The translations under genes were made by a program, and so were the position numbers. 64,000 bases of DNA from Litsea cubeba. Taxonomy: Eukaryota; Streptophyta; Magnoliopsida; Laurales; Lauraceae. The notes under the pieces were generated by a model. That model was given only the letters and a program-made list of their open reading frames with translations, did not search any database and was not told the DNA's origin. The stretch spans positions 1,383,717-1,447,716 of the forward strand of contig CM022946.1 in assembly GCA_012931725.1 (NCBI GenBank). The letters run 5' to 3'. Shown piece by piece: positions 24,391-35,900 of this stretch. Position 1 is the first letter of the stretch, and each line of letters begins with the position of its first letter.

Positions 24391-26263
24391 GGGAAATTCT
24401 ATATGCACCACTGGAATGACTGAACACACTCACATTCTGAGCTCACCACACCCATTTTATGTTTAAAAATATTTTGCTGAGCCCACCATCCAAAATACCC
24501 AAACTGCCCAGGCTTCCAGACCATTTCCTTCTCCATTCCCTCATCGGCGATTTTGAAATTAGGCAGCAACCACACGCAACGAATTATCTTCTTCTTCGGC
24601 GAGGTCTTCTCCACTGCTCTCATCACTTTCTTCTTCTTCTTGTTCAAACAAGGTGAGGTCGTCTTCTTTTTCTTCTTCGTTACAACTTTTCAATCATTTT
24701 CACCAGCTGTTTTAGGTTGTAATGTATGCATTTATTTAGGTTGTAATTTATGCATTAGAAAGTATAGACATTTGCATTTGTATGAGAAGTCCATAATGCA
24801 TGATATGGATGGGAGTTTCGAACTCCAAATTTCCCTTTTCCATTTTTTTTCTTCTTCTCGTTCGCGATCTGTTCGGCCAACCAGAAGTGTGCAGGTTCAT
24901 TATGCACGGCCAATGTCAGCCGTGCATTCCTTATTTGCACTGCCAGTGTTGGATGTGCAGATCCATAATGCACGTCACATGTTGGATGTGCAGGTTAATA
25001 TTGCACAACACATGTTGGATGTGTAGGTTAATATCTGCGGGTCCTATCCCAGGTTAAGTACTGACACATTTAATTATTTCTTACAAATCCGTCGAGCGAG
25101 TGACCATCTTCGTGCTACGATTGTACGAATGGATCAGCCGGCTGATTTCTATTACCAGGCATTGCAGACCACCCTCAAGATCCTGGATGGCTTGCCGGTG
25201 ACGTACCGACGACGTACGCAGCCGTGAAGGAATGAGAGCTGGGGGATTTTATCCTGGATGTGTTCATACTTTTTTTTTTTTTTATGAATTGGTAGACGAA
25301 GGCTACTTTTTAATAGTCGTGATGTAAAGGATCATATATTGACAGACTTTGTTATGATTGTAGAATCTGCATTTTATCGATTTGGTTGGAACTTGATAAA
25401 CTTGTATGAATTTGAGGCTACTTTTTGGTAGCCGTGATCTAATGGATGAACTTGTCAATTTTGTTATGATTGTATAGTCTGCACTTGTATGATTTTGAGC
25501 ATTTTATCAAACTTGTATGATTTTGAGCAAAATGGAATGAAAGGGAAGTAGATGAAGGACTCCCCAATTCTTAAGTTTTTTCAAAATTTGTATTTTACCC
25601 GCGCTGATCACTACTCTGAAATTTCTTAGTGATCAACTCGAACTCAGAAATTGTAGTCAACTCCTGTGCTTTATTCATCTCCGTGCAATACTAACCTGCA
25701 CATCTAACATGTGTCGTGCAATATTAACCTGCACATCCGACATGTGCCGTGCATTATGGATCTGCACATCCAACATGTGCCGTGTAAATTGTCCATGCAT
25801 GGCTTTCATGCGCCGTGCATAAATTCTCTGCACGTTTCTGGAATGCCGAGCATATCGCGAAAACAAACACGAGTTTTGCACAATGGACAAGGATTATGCA
25901 GTTCTAATGTGAAAATATACTACATACAATTTGTTCCAAACGTGTATAATCTCTAACGCATAAATTACGACTTAAAAAGAATGTGAAAATGATAAACCTA
26001 TGAAGAAGAAGAAGAACATCAATGAGCAGGAAAGAGTGCGGATGAACAATTACGAAACAATGGATAAAAGGGAGAATGAAGAAGAAGAGGAATAGGAGAT
26101 GAGAGTTGAGAAATCGTCCACTGCAGAAGAACCAAAGGAAGAGGAGAGGAGGTTGATGGTGAAGGGCGATTTCGTCCTTTCACTTGGGGACATTTTGGTA
26201 AATAAAAAAAAACCTTAAGTGTGGGTGTGTTCATCAAAACACACGATGTGTTTAGAATTTTCC
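24391..26263. mobile_element. MULE-like non-autonomous element with long TIRs
   Basis: The termini are GGGAAATTCTA and, inverted, GGAAAATTCTA. Flanks are 9-bp near-identical duplications (24382-24390 GTGGGAGAA, 26264-26272 TTGGGAGAA). The parent locus at 21142-21150 shows the unoccupied TTGGGAGAA. The arms (24391 to about 25045 and about 25680-26263) are imperfect inverted repeats of about 600 bp that include tandem 'catgttggatgtgcaggtt' units. The centre has a short frame at about 25084-25227, a possible captured gene fragment; I do not recognise it. No transposase is present. Mutator-type assignment rests on the 9-bp duplication and long TIRs. Confidence 0.8.
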
Positions 26264-26319
26264 TTGGGAGAAAGGAACCGGGAACTAGGAGATGTAAGAG
26301 AAGGAGATGTTTATACAAA

Positions 26320-27109
26320 GGGAAGTTTTCATGAAAGTCTTTTAACTTTTGGTTGATTTTAAAAAAAGGGTAAAAAGAATTCAATGTTTCGAAAACGTAT
26401 AAAAGTTTGTAAGACTTCTTTCACTCAAGTCTAATTCGGCAATCCATACCCACTGCCGGTAATTTTATATAAACAAAAACTCAAAAGGACAAAAGTGTCC
26501 TTAGTGAGTAGTAACTTGGTAAAAAGGAAAATTTTAAAACAGTCCTAAACTTTTTAAGTGGGCACTCTAATTATTAACCTAGTCAATAATTAATTTTAGT
26601 TTTCACGTCATGATCAATTCAATATCTGGGCACTCTAATTATAGCGTAAATTTCACTGCAATCAATGCGTTGTGTTATATAAGTGACTTTGAACAACCAA
26701 AAGTGATCTTATAGTTGGTTTGATATTTTGGAGAATGAATGAAATCAAATGGATTTTTTTCATTTTGAATTAAAAAAAAAATGCCAACAGTGGATGGAGA
26801 TCTCCCAACAAGACCTAATTGAAAGAAGTCTTGAAAATTTTCATACATTTTTGAAATATTCAATTCCTTGGTCATTTTTTGAAAACCACCTAAAAAGTTT
26901 ATAACTGTTTTAAAATTTTCCTTTTTGCTTACTTACTACTCACTAAGGGCACTTTTGTCCTTTTGAGTTGCCGGCGGTGGGTATAGATTGCCGAGTTTGA
27001 CCTGATTGAAATAAATCTTAAAAATTTTCATACGTTTTTAAAATATTCAATTCTTTTAACCTTTTTAAGAAAATCACCCAAAAGTTAATGACTTTTTTGA
27101 AAATTTCCC
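26320..27109. mobile_element. Second MULE-like element, 790 bp, inserted in the duplicate TATA region
   Basis: The ends are GGGAAGTTTTC and, inverted, GGGAAATTTTC, a common plant MULE terminus. The 9-bp duplication is TTATACAAA (26311-26319) and TTATATAAA (27110-27118), one mismatch. The parent shows an empty TTATATATT at 21182. TIR similarity extends over 200 bp and includes phrases such as 'gacaaaagtg' and 'agtgagtagtaa'. Inside each arm is another copy of the terminal motif (26526 onward and up to 26921), suggesting an older relative nested within. No coding capacity. Confidence 0.8.
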
Positions 27110-27481
27110 TTATATAAAATAAGAAGGAAGCATGTACGTTTTCTTTGTTGTATTTTTTTTTCTTGTTCTTGTTCTTGTGATTGGTGAGACCGAGGGGAGA
27201 CGGGGAAGAGAGTGGTTGAGGAAGAAGAAACTTGAGTTTCTAGGAAACTCAAATGTGTTATATTTCTGCAAGCAAGAAAGGGCCATGTGTTTTGTCTCGG
27301 GCATCAGATGTTCCTGTTTATTTTTATTTTTACTATGGAGGGCTCGGCCGGTCTCTTTCAAAGAATTCCAAGAAATCATGCGACGTGGAATTCTTAAATC
27401 ATTCTCTTTGCGAGCACTCAAATTTGAAAGAGAGTTGCTAAACAACCAAAACTTTTCTTTCCATGTCCCATCTCTCTACTC

Positions 27482-27643
27482 ACACCACTTGAGTAAAACT
27501 ATACTAAAATTCCTCTCTACGCACCCTTTTTCCCCCAAATTATCCTTTCTCTTTCCTTCACCTTCTCTCCACACTCCCTTTCTTCCCCTCACTCTTACGT
27601 CCCTCTCTCCCTGTCCGTTGCCAGCAGCCTGCTCTGCCTCTCT

Positions 27644-27681
<38 letters not shown>

Positions 27682-27945
27682 TGTCCTTACCCGCCTCCAC
27701 CCCCGCCGCCCCCCTCTCCCTCTCCATGCCCCCTCTGTCGCTCGCTCTTCCACTCCCTCTCATTCTCTCTCTCCATCCCTACCCGCCTCCGTCCGCCGCT
27801 TTCTCTCTCCCTCTCCGCTCCTGCTCGCCGCCCTTTTCTCCCTCTCCCTGTCTCCCTCCCTCTTTCCCTCTCTTGGCACACCACCACCGTCCATCTTCCT
27901 TTTCCTTCTCCTTCTCTTTGCCCATGCCCCTCTTCCCCTTCGGCG
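27482..27945 (+). repeat. CT-rich low-complexity tract
   Basis: The tract is almost entirely pyrimidine on the plus strand, with a pure (CT)n core near 27651-27679. It resembles the complement of the purine tract at 24033-24300 in composition and in some flanking phrases, so both may belong to one repeat family in opposite orientation. Predicted frames are compositional artefacts. Confidence 0.7.
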
Positions 27946-28340
27946 GTACTGTCGGAGGGGGCGGTGGTGGCTAAGGTGGGGGTGACGGTGGGTGAGTGTA
28001 GATAGAAATTGAGTGAGGTATGAAATTATGAATGATGTTCTGTTTGGTAATTTTACATGTGGGTATATTATTTTTAAAATAAGGAATGTGGAAAGAGGAA
28101 TTTTAGATGTGGCATTAGCATCTGTCAATTTGAAATTCTATTAAAGAAACTTACCTACATTCATATTATGGTAGGACCACGACTTAAACAGTTTGAATCT
28201 TTAAAAAGATAGGTCCTACCAATATATGACAATTACGGACTACTCGGACTGCACCCATTTCCATGATTCCCTCCTTGGGCTCAAGCCTCAAAGGCTCTTG
28301 GTCGATCTCCTTCACTTGCACACACGCGTGCAGCACACGC

Positions 28341-28361
28341 GCCAATCTCCACCATTATAAA
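28341..28361 (+). promoter_or_regulatory. CCAAT and TATA-like elements upstream of ARP
   Basis: CCAAT at 28342 and a TTATAA at 28355 are spaced tightly, upstream of CT-rich leader-like sequence. They lie about 1.5 kb before the first certain ARP exon, so a 5' leader exon with an intron is implied. This is inference from position. Confidence 0.35.
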
Positions 28362-29916
28362 GTTCGCGCCCCGACCTTTCTCCTTCCCCATATTTTGGCG
28401 GGGTTCGCTCGACGATGCCACTAACCTGCGCCTCGCTCTTCCCAACGTACGAACCCTAAACTTCTTCCATCCCGCATCTTCTGCAAAAACAACCCTAGAC
28501 ATAAGAACCCTCGCCCTCTGCTTCTTCTAGGGTTTTTAAAAAAAAGACTTCCTTTTTTTATGCATCTCAGAAAGATCGTAATTTCCAAGCTTTATCGTCC
28601 ATACTTGCATGCTTTCTCTATGTTTGTTCCTTGATTTCTCAAGCTCAATTTCTTCTATTTTCATTGAAATGCAGAGTGTTTTTTTTTTCCTGATTTGGTC
28701 CATATAAGTGGGACCCATCTCTGATTCAGCCTTCTTCCGATGGTTCCCATCATGGATGGGGACATTTTGATCAAATGGAAGCTGGTGCATCATACAATCT
28801 CCGCTAGCTAGTATTTTGATCTGCGAATAAATAGTTGAGAATCAAGTTTTTGGCTGGTGTAGTGTGATGGGGGGTGTTTTTGAGCCACACCCATCCAATG
28901 CACATGATGATTAGTTTGAACCAGTGAAAGACTGGGTTGCACGAGTGTGATCATTGATCATTGATCATTGATCTGAATGGAAATGCCATGTGGGGGCATT
29001 GATGAAAACCTGGTTAGGTGGAATACCCATTAAGTTCATTGATAGTTACTGACACAGGCATTAATGGATTGCCAAGCTACTGTATGCGTGTCCATTAATC
29101 TGCGCCTATCAAATCGACAAATTTCAGTCCCCTCTTGAGATAGGTTGTGAACCTCCAAATGGGATTCAATTGGTTCCTATTCTTCTCATTAATGGAAAAT
29201 CTCCTGTTGAATTTGGCTTCTGGCTTTTATTTTTACTTCATTTTAACCACCCATTTGATGGGTGCCAATTAGATAGATAGGATATTCTGTCTTACTATAA
29301 ATGTTTTTTTTTTTTATAAAATAGTTGATAAGAGTATGAAATGAAATATGGGATGGAACGGAAACAATTCCTTGTTGGATCATGGATGTTTCAGGAAAGG
29401 TAGCAAAATACCGAACTAGTTTGAATTGCGACTTTTGGGAAGGAGAATAACTAAAGTTGATTTTTAGGTACAATTATTTAGAGTTTTCATTGAAGTATCA
29501 TATTTCTTTACTGTTGTTTTAGTATTTCCTAAGAGTTACAAGCTAGCGCGGGTTCTTCACCTGAAATATGTCTATATCATACAAAACATTCCCACTGTTG
29601 TAGCAGACACACTTTCATTCAAAGGGGTATCAACATTGGGAAATGTTTCCTATTAATTAAGCTTCTCCCGCATCCGGAATGGCTCCCGTGATTTGGTTGG
29701 TTTGTATATAGTTACATGAATTCTATTGTACACTGGTAGCATAGATATGCTAGTTTGAATATTTTGCTCCCGCTCCCACTTGTTTTAGGTATTTGATGAT
29801 CAGTTAAATCATCAGAGATCTGACATTTCAACAAAAAATAAAATAAATTAAAATCAGCATATGTTGAAGGGCATTCTCTTTGGAACTCGTTTTTCTCAGA
29901 GATCTTATTCTAAAGT

Positions 29917-32900
29917 ATGATGCCTTTTAGTTTTGCAGTGCCTCCGAGGAAATTAACAATTGCAGCCTTGAGCATTTTGAGGGCAAGAGGCTTGGGATCT
30001 GAACGACTTGTCTCTAATTTATCTATGTCAGCGTCTTCTACCCCCAAACCAATGAAAGGTAAAAAAGATAGTGGATCAGTAAATCGAGTGAAAGCTTATG
30101 GGGAGAGAATCATCAAGGTGTGAGATGCTTCTATATTGTGAATTGTATTTAAGTCTTTCTTGATCGGTGTTTGCCTCTGACAATGGCTGGTTGGCATGTA
30201 GGAGGGTGCTGTGGTAAGCCATGTTGAAATTCAGACTATTAGAGATGACCCAACTAGACTGGAAGAAATGACAGTGCACCAACTTCGAACTATGATGAGG
30301 CAAGTGCCCACAAACATTCATGTTTTTATTGCCCATATTTTCATACAAGGGCTGTGGTGAAGTGTTTTGAAGGACCCTTCTTTTGGTGGAAAGTTTCTGT
30401 GCTTGATTTCTTTTTATTGTTTTGATTTTAGTCTGTATATAAAATGAGTGAACCGGACATATGCTTTATAGAGCAATTGCAATCTAGGATATGAAGATAC
30501 TCAGCTAGTATAGTTGACATACCAAAATTGGGCATAATACTGTATCATGAAATACTGCAAGTTACCAGTTATTCATTTTATTTTGGGGTTAAATTCAGCA
30601 TGCTATAAAGGCTAAAAGTACCCTGAAATTGCTACCGAGTTGGATGTTTCAGTGGAAATGGAATTGTTTGTTATCTTTTCCACAATGCATTTGGTGCTGC
30701 CAATTAGTAAAACTGCATGACCTGGAATGCTGCTTTTGCCTTTATTGCCTCAAATCATTATCAGCACCTCTTGTCTATACTAATTAGAGGCAGATATGTT
30801 CTGAAAAAGCATTTTCATAATTTCTAACTGATGTGAACATAGCAGAACAGATGACAGCTTGATCTACTAAATGAGAAACTGGACAACCGCTCAATATTTT
30901 TTTTTTTTTGGTGGTAAAACCGCTTGCAGTCTGTGTTACCTTTAATTACTCCTTGAGGGTACCACATGGCTTGATAAAAATTAGACTTACTGGTGTGTTG
31001 GAAAAATCTTTCTGATAAAATAATAAACTAAATCTGAAACCTCATGTTATGACAAAAACCCATATCACTCCCACATCAGCAACTATTTCCATGTGCTGGT
31101 GGAATGCTTAAACCTTCTTATAAAAGATCTGCAGTATATCTATATCTGTTTCTGGTCATTATAAATTGCAAGGATGCCTGAAATATTGGTTTCTATAGTG
31201 TTTAAATCATGTCAGTCATTATCCAGGAGGGTAGGAATCCCTGTCAAAGGTATTAAACAGGATCTTGTAGCAGCCATGAAGCATTTCCTAGCCAACCAGG
31301 ATGGAGGTATGCATCTGCAAATGTGTAAGAGAAGCTTTCTATCCAGTAGCATTGCATTTAGGCATCAGTAACCTTGGTGGTTAGATATTCTGGCTAGTGC
31401 AGGTCAGAGTTTGCCAGTAGCAGACAAAGATGCAGGTATGAGTTCAACAGTTGGAGACAGTTCCCAATCTCTAAACACCATTTCAGAAGATTCAGGAACA
31501 CAACCAATGAGAAATAAGAGAAAATCACCAGCAAGTGAGGGAGCCAAGATCAAAGTAAATTCTAGAACTGTCACAACAAAACAAGAAGTTTCAGTTGAAA
31601 CAGGTGTAGTTTTAAGTTTATTTTTTCCTGAATATTTGATCAATTATTACCATTTTGGAAATTGAAAAACACATTATCCTTAATTTTAGTATGTTGCTAC
31701 AAGTATTGGATAGTAGAATGTGTGTTGTTAGTCTCAAACTTCTAATTTTAATAGTATGTTTGGATGTCTTTTGCAATGTGGAGGGGAGGTAATAACTTCG
31801 AAAGAAATCTGCATTGGTAAAAAATCCCAATTAAAAAAAAAAAAGAAGGTTTGGTAAGACATTGGGAATGGGGATGGAAATTTGGGCTGGAAAAGGCCTT
31901 TTTTATTATTATAATTATCGGAAAAGCCTAAATGGTAATGCTCCTGTCAAATGAGGTTTCTGCTTTCTGAGTTATTTTCTTTTTGTTTAAATGCCTCATG
32001 CTTTGTTTAAGCATTTTTATGCTATTATATCAACCATGATGTTGATAACAGGGAGCTTAAATATATGTACAAAATTTCAAATGCACCCGGCTTGATCTCA
32101 TAGTTATTGTCATTGTGTGATTGATGACGTCCAGGTCTCTCTCGAGCAAAGAGAGAAATTTCTCCCAGTATGGGCATTGAAGATGGTGGATCTACCATTG
32201 TAGGTAGTGTAGCTGCTAATTCTAATGAACCCTGGACAATGCTTTCCCACAAGAAGCCACAACCTGGGTGGGTTCCATATAATCCTAGAATTATGAGGCC
32301 CCCACCTCCTGCCGATGGTACACAACTTATGAAGCTGCTGTCTTGGAATGTTAATGGCTTAAGAGCTTTACTGAAGCTGGAGGGTTTCTCTGCACTTGAA
32401 CTTGCAAAAAGGGAGAATTTTGATGTTTTGTGTTTGCAAGAGACCAAACTTCAGGCAAGCTAAGGAGCTCTGGTTTTATTTTCTTGCTTAGTTTTTATAT
32501 ATTACAAACTGGCCCTTTTGTTAGTGCCAGATGATGCACGTTGGATCATATGGAATGCAGTCATTTTGATGTCGTACCGACTTTGTTTCTAATATTGACT
32601 ATGAATTGATAATATGAGGACTCGAGCAGTGCAGAAAATGCATTGGGAGTTAATTTTGGCTTAATAGTATTTTATTCAATTGGTAATGCGCTATGCTTAT
32701 TTTCGTATTGAATTGAACTTCAAATTTTCCTCATTGCCTCTGCATTTTACAGTCATGAAAGAATGCTGTATCTGATTTTGGAAGCTTCATTTGATGATAC
32801 AAGAGTTTCAAGAACTTTTCTGCAATCTGCAAGCTGGTTCCCTTCTCTTAGATGCAACGAGGATTATTCTCCCACAAACATCAGATGGTTTCTATTATTG

Positions 32901-35900
32901 GAAAATTAAGTGGGACTACCTTAGAAGAAGGGTATGAAGACCAACTAATTTTGGTCCAATTTTCTCGCAAACCTCAAAACAGTAAACTTTTGCTCTTATC
33001 AGTAATTACCGAGAATCATTTTGGAAAGAGGTTTCAGTGTCCACACGAAACATCATTTGGTACACATAACTGGGCTTTATCAGCATTTGTTACTCTTAGC
33101 TTTTTTCAATTAGATCCGGGTGGTGTAGCTGTTTATAAGTGGGTCTTTGTGTAGCTTGACAGTAAACTCATGGCAGTGAGAAAATGAGATTGTCATCTGC
33201 GTGGACCTTCAGTTCAGCAGACAACAATATAACCACCGATTTTCTATCAAAAAGTAACATATGACTTCTGAAGAAGTTTCTTCTGAAGTGTAACATGATT
33301 AATATTATCATTCAGGAGGATGGCAGAGATCCTCTCATATTATCTGCCATATGATACCCTTTTTTTTTTTTTAATGGTTTTGCCATATGATATCTATGAC
33401 TGTATTTTGTGTGATTGCTTCCTGCCGTGTGGAGTGTTTCGGCAACCAAAGCCACCTCTTTACAAGTGCGATTTTCTGGTAGTTATCCCTATGATTCTTA
33501 ATTTGTGTGCAACTAGAAAGTCTGAGCTAAACAATTTGGTTTCATTTGCTCCTTGCACTGGTTCATGTGCTAAATTCTTGGCCTATGTCAGACCTTTAGT
33601 GTTTAGACCTTTCAAGACTAATATCAGAGTTTTGTTGGCTGTTTTTTTAATGAGTTTCTTCTTCATGCTGTTTTGGATGATGTTTAGTTTTCTTGAGCCA
33701 ATACTTTCTTCTGAACCTTGTTGATTATCCTTCACCTTGCAATGTTAGTGATGTTGATGATGGTGTTCCATTCTCTACCGACCTACCATTATTATCAAAT
33801 TTCACCTAGTTGCTTACCTGCGCACAGTTAGCCACTTCCTCATCCTGTATCATGGGCCTCTTTCTCCGAGTAAAACTGAAAATTTATCTCATGACTTTAA
33901 CTTGAAGGAGACATTTCTGTTTAGCAACTCAATAAGCCATATCTTGTAAGGACATGGTAACTTACCTATATGAACGGTGAGGACTAGGGTGGAATTTGGA
34001 GGCATTCAAGTATCAGCACTTTTTGTTGGGTGTGCATCTTATTCTTTGAGTTGATAGGAAAAGGGAAAGGTTTAGGCATTGGAATTTTGCTTCATCATCT
34101 TGCTTCATCATCTCGACTCATCTGTTTCAAGCCCCAATTGCGTAGCATGATAGAAGCCCAATGTAATTAAAAAAAAAAATGAAAATCTAAATCACAATGC
34201 TGCTCCTACTATCTTCATCCTGTTCTATCTTCTGATTTCAGGGGGCTTAATGTCCCTAATAAGGATTGAGGAGAATCTCATGGTTTCATATTTGTATCAC
34301 ATAATTCACTTAACACCTTGCAGCTTACTCCTCTATAATATTACAGAAACTTAGGTTAGTGCCTGTAGCATAGTTGGAAGGTTCTCATTGATGTCACCAC
34401 AAGGTTCTTGCTAATCTCTTGCTATTCTAGAATGCATTGAGGACTGAAGGACCTTAATATTGCTTTGTCAAGGGTAATTTCGATACAGTTTTTCACATGC
34501 AAATATAGTATTTTTTTATGATGTTATTGCTCTCAATTTAAGGGAAGCAAGGAACCTGGGCAACATTTTATCTGCCCTTGAAATCTTTAGTAAGATTAGC
34601 CATTATTTCGATAGTTATCTTCTTAGAGTTTTGAGTTTCACAGACATGTCATTTTTTATGTTTCTCATAACTTTATTACATTAAACCAAGATATGGATGT
34701 CCTTTTTTTTTTATTGTAAATTTTGTTGTCGAGGATTGTTGCTTCATTTTCACATTTGTTCTGGTTCCAGCTGTTCATGATCTGCATTTCCTTTTGTTCT
34801 TGTTTGGAGTTGCTGTTGTTTATTTATTTATTTAAGTGGTGGGTTTTTGTGTAGAACTCTTTTAGCTAAGCCCAGATTGATGGGATAAGGCTCTGATGGT
34901 GATTTAGTAGATAAATGCAGAAAGACATCTTTCCCTTTTAAAAAGTTCTTTCTTTCTTCTTCTTCCTTTTGTTTTCTTTTTTAATTGTCTGTCTGTGCTA
35001 AATAGGGGGTGAGAATTCTTATTGTATCACTGCAATACTTTGTACATCGTCATTGTTTCATTCCTTACCAACATCTTGTATGATTCTATTTTGTGAACAG
35101 GAGAGGGATGTGGAAGACATGAAGCAGCGTCTTATAGATGGCTATGATAATAGCTTCTGGACATGCAGTGTTTCCAAGCTTGGGTATTCTGGTACTGCAA
35201 TTATTTCGAGGGTATGCATAGTTCTCAGAGTCCTACGATTTGTATCCCGAATCTTAAGGAAAACGATTCGTATCTATGCAATGAATCCTATTTACAGATG
35301 AATCTTAGGATTCAGGTGTGAATCCTACGATTCGATAGTTGTTTCATCGAGCCTTGCGATTCAAGCGATTCGGCTAAAAGAGAATAGCTGCAACCAATAA
35401 GCTAATATTAATAAGTGATTCGGTCTTCTGTGTGCTTTTGCTTGCTTTCTAATTACTTGCCTGACCAACTTGCATTTTCATCTGTTGACCTATGTTGTCG
35501 GCTAAAAACTTATATGACATGACATCTGGAATGGATTGCAGATAAAACCACTCTCGGTCAAATATGGCCTTGGCATTTTGGATCATGATAGTGAGGGGCG
35601 GCTTGTAACTGTGGAGTTTGATAAATTTTACTTGCTGAGTGGATATGTTCCCAACTCTGGAGATGGCTTAAGACGACTGGTAGAACTCTGAGCTTCTTGC
35701 TTCATATACCTAGGGGTGAGCAAAAACCGAACCGACCGATTTACCAAACCGAACCATAACCGAAATTTAATTTTGGTTCGGTTATTTCGGGTAATTCGGT
35801 TCGGTTCGGGTAAACCATTTATGCAAATTCGGTTATATATTTAACCGATTCACCGAATTATATGCAATTTTGTTTTGAATATTTTTATATTTACATACCC

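Larger units (their letters stand above)
24361..27360 (-). pseudogene. Duplicate RFC3-like promoter and 5' leader, split by two transposons
   Basis: The pieces 24361-24390, 26264-26319 and 27110-27360 together follow 21105-21470 of the parent locus. They share 'ttggaagaatgagat', 'gggagaa', 'aatgtaagag'/'gatgtaagag', the TTCTTGTTCTTGTTCTTG run and 'gtgattggtg'. The gaps are exactly the two TIR elements. No coding exon remains between this promoter copy and the 3' copy at 23250-24014, so the duplicate is a promoter plus tail with its middle deleted. Confidence 0.75.

Noticed and set aside
23987..24433. Overlapping frames on both strands, rich in Arg/Gly/Glu or Pro/Leu/Ser
   Set aside because: They arise from the purine-rich tract and show no domain.
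27132..27974. 280-residue plus-strand frame, Ser/Leu/Pro-rich
   Set aside because: It spans the duplicated promoter and a CT-rich low-complexity tract. The composition alone keeps the frame open.
28380..28450. Candidate ARP first exon starting at an ATG near 28414
   Set aside because: Its donor phase does not match the acceptor before 29939, so it was not joined. The true 5' exon remains open.
33320..33724. 134-residue hydrophobic frame in an ARP intron
   Set aside because: Phe/Leu-rich chance frame in AT-rich intron with no family match and no splice context.
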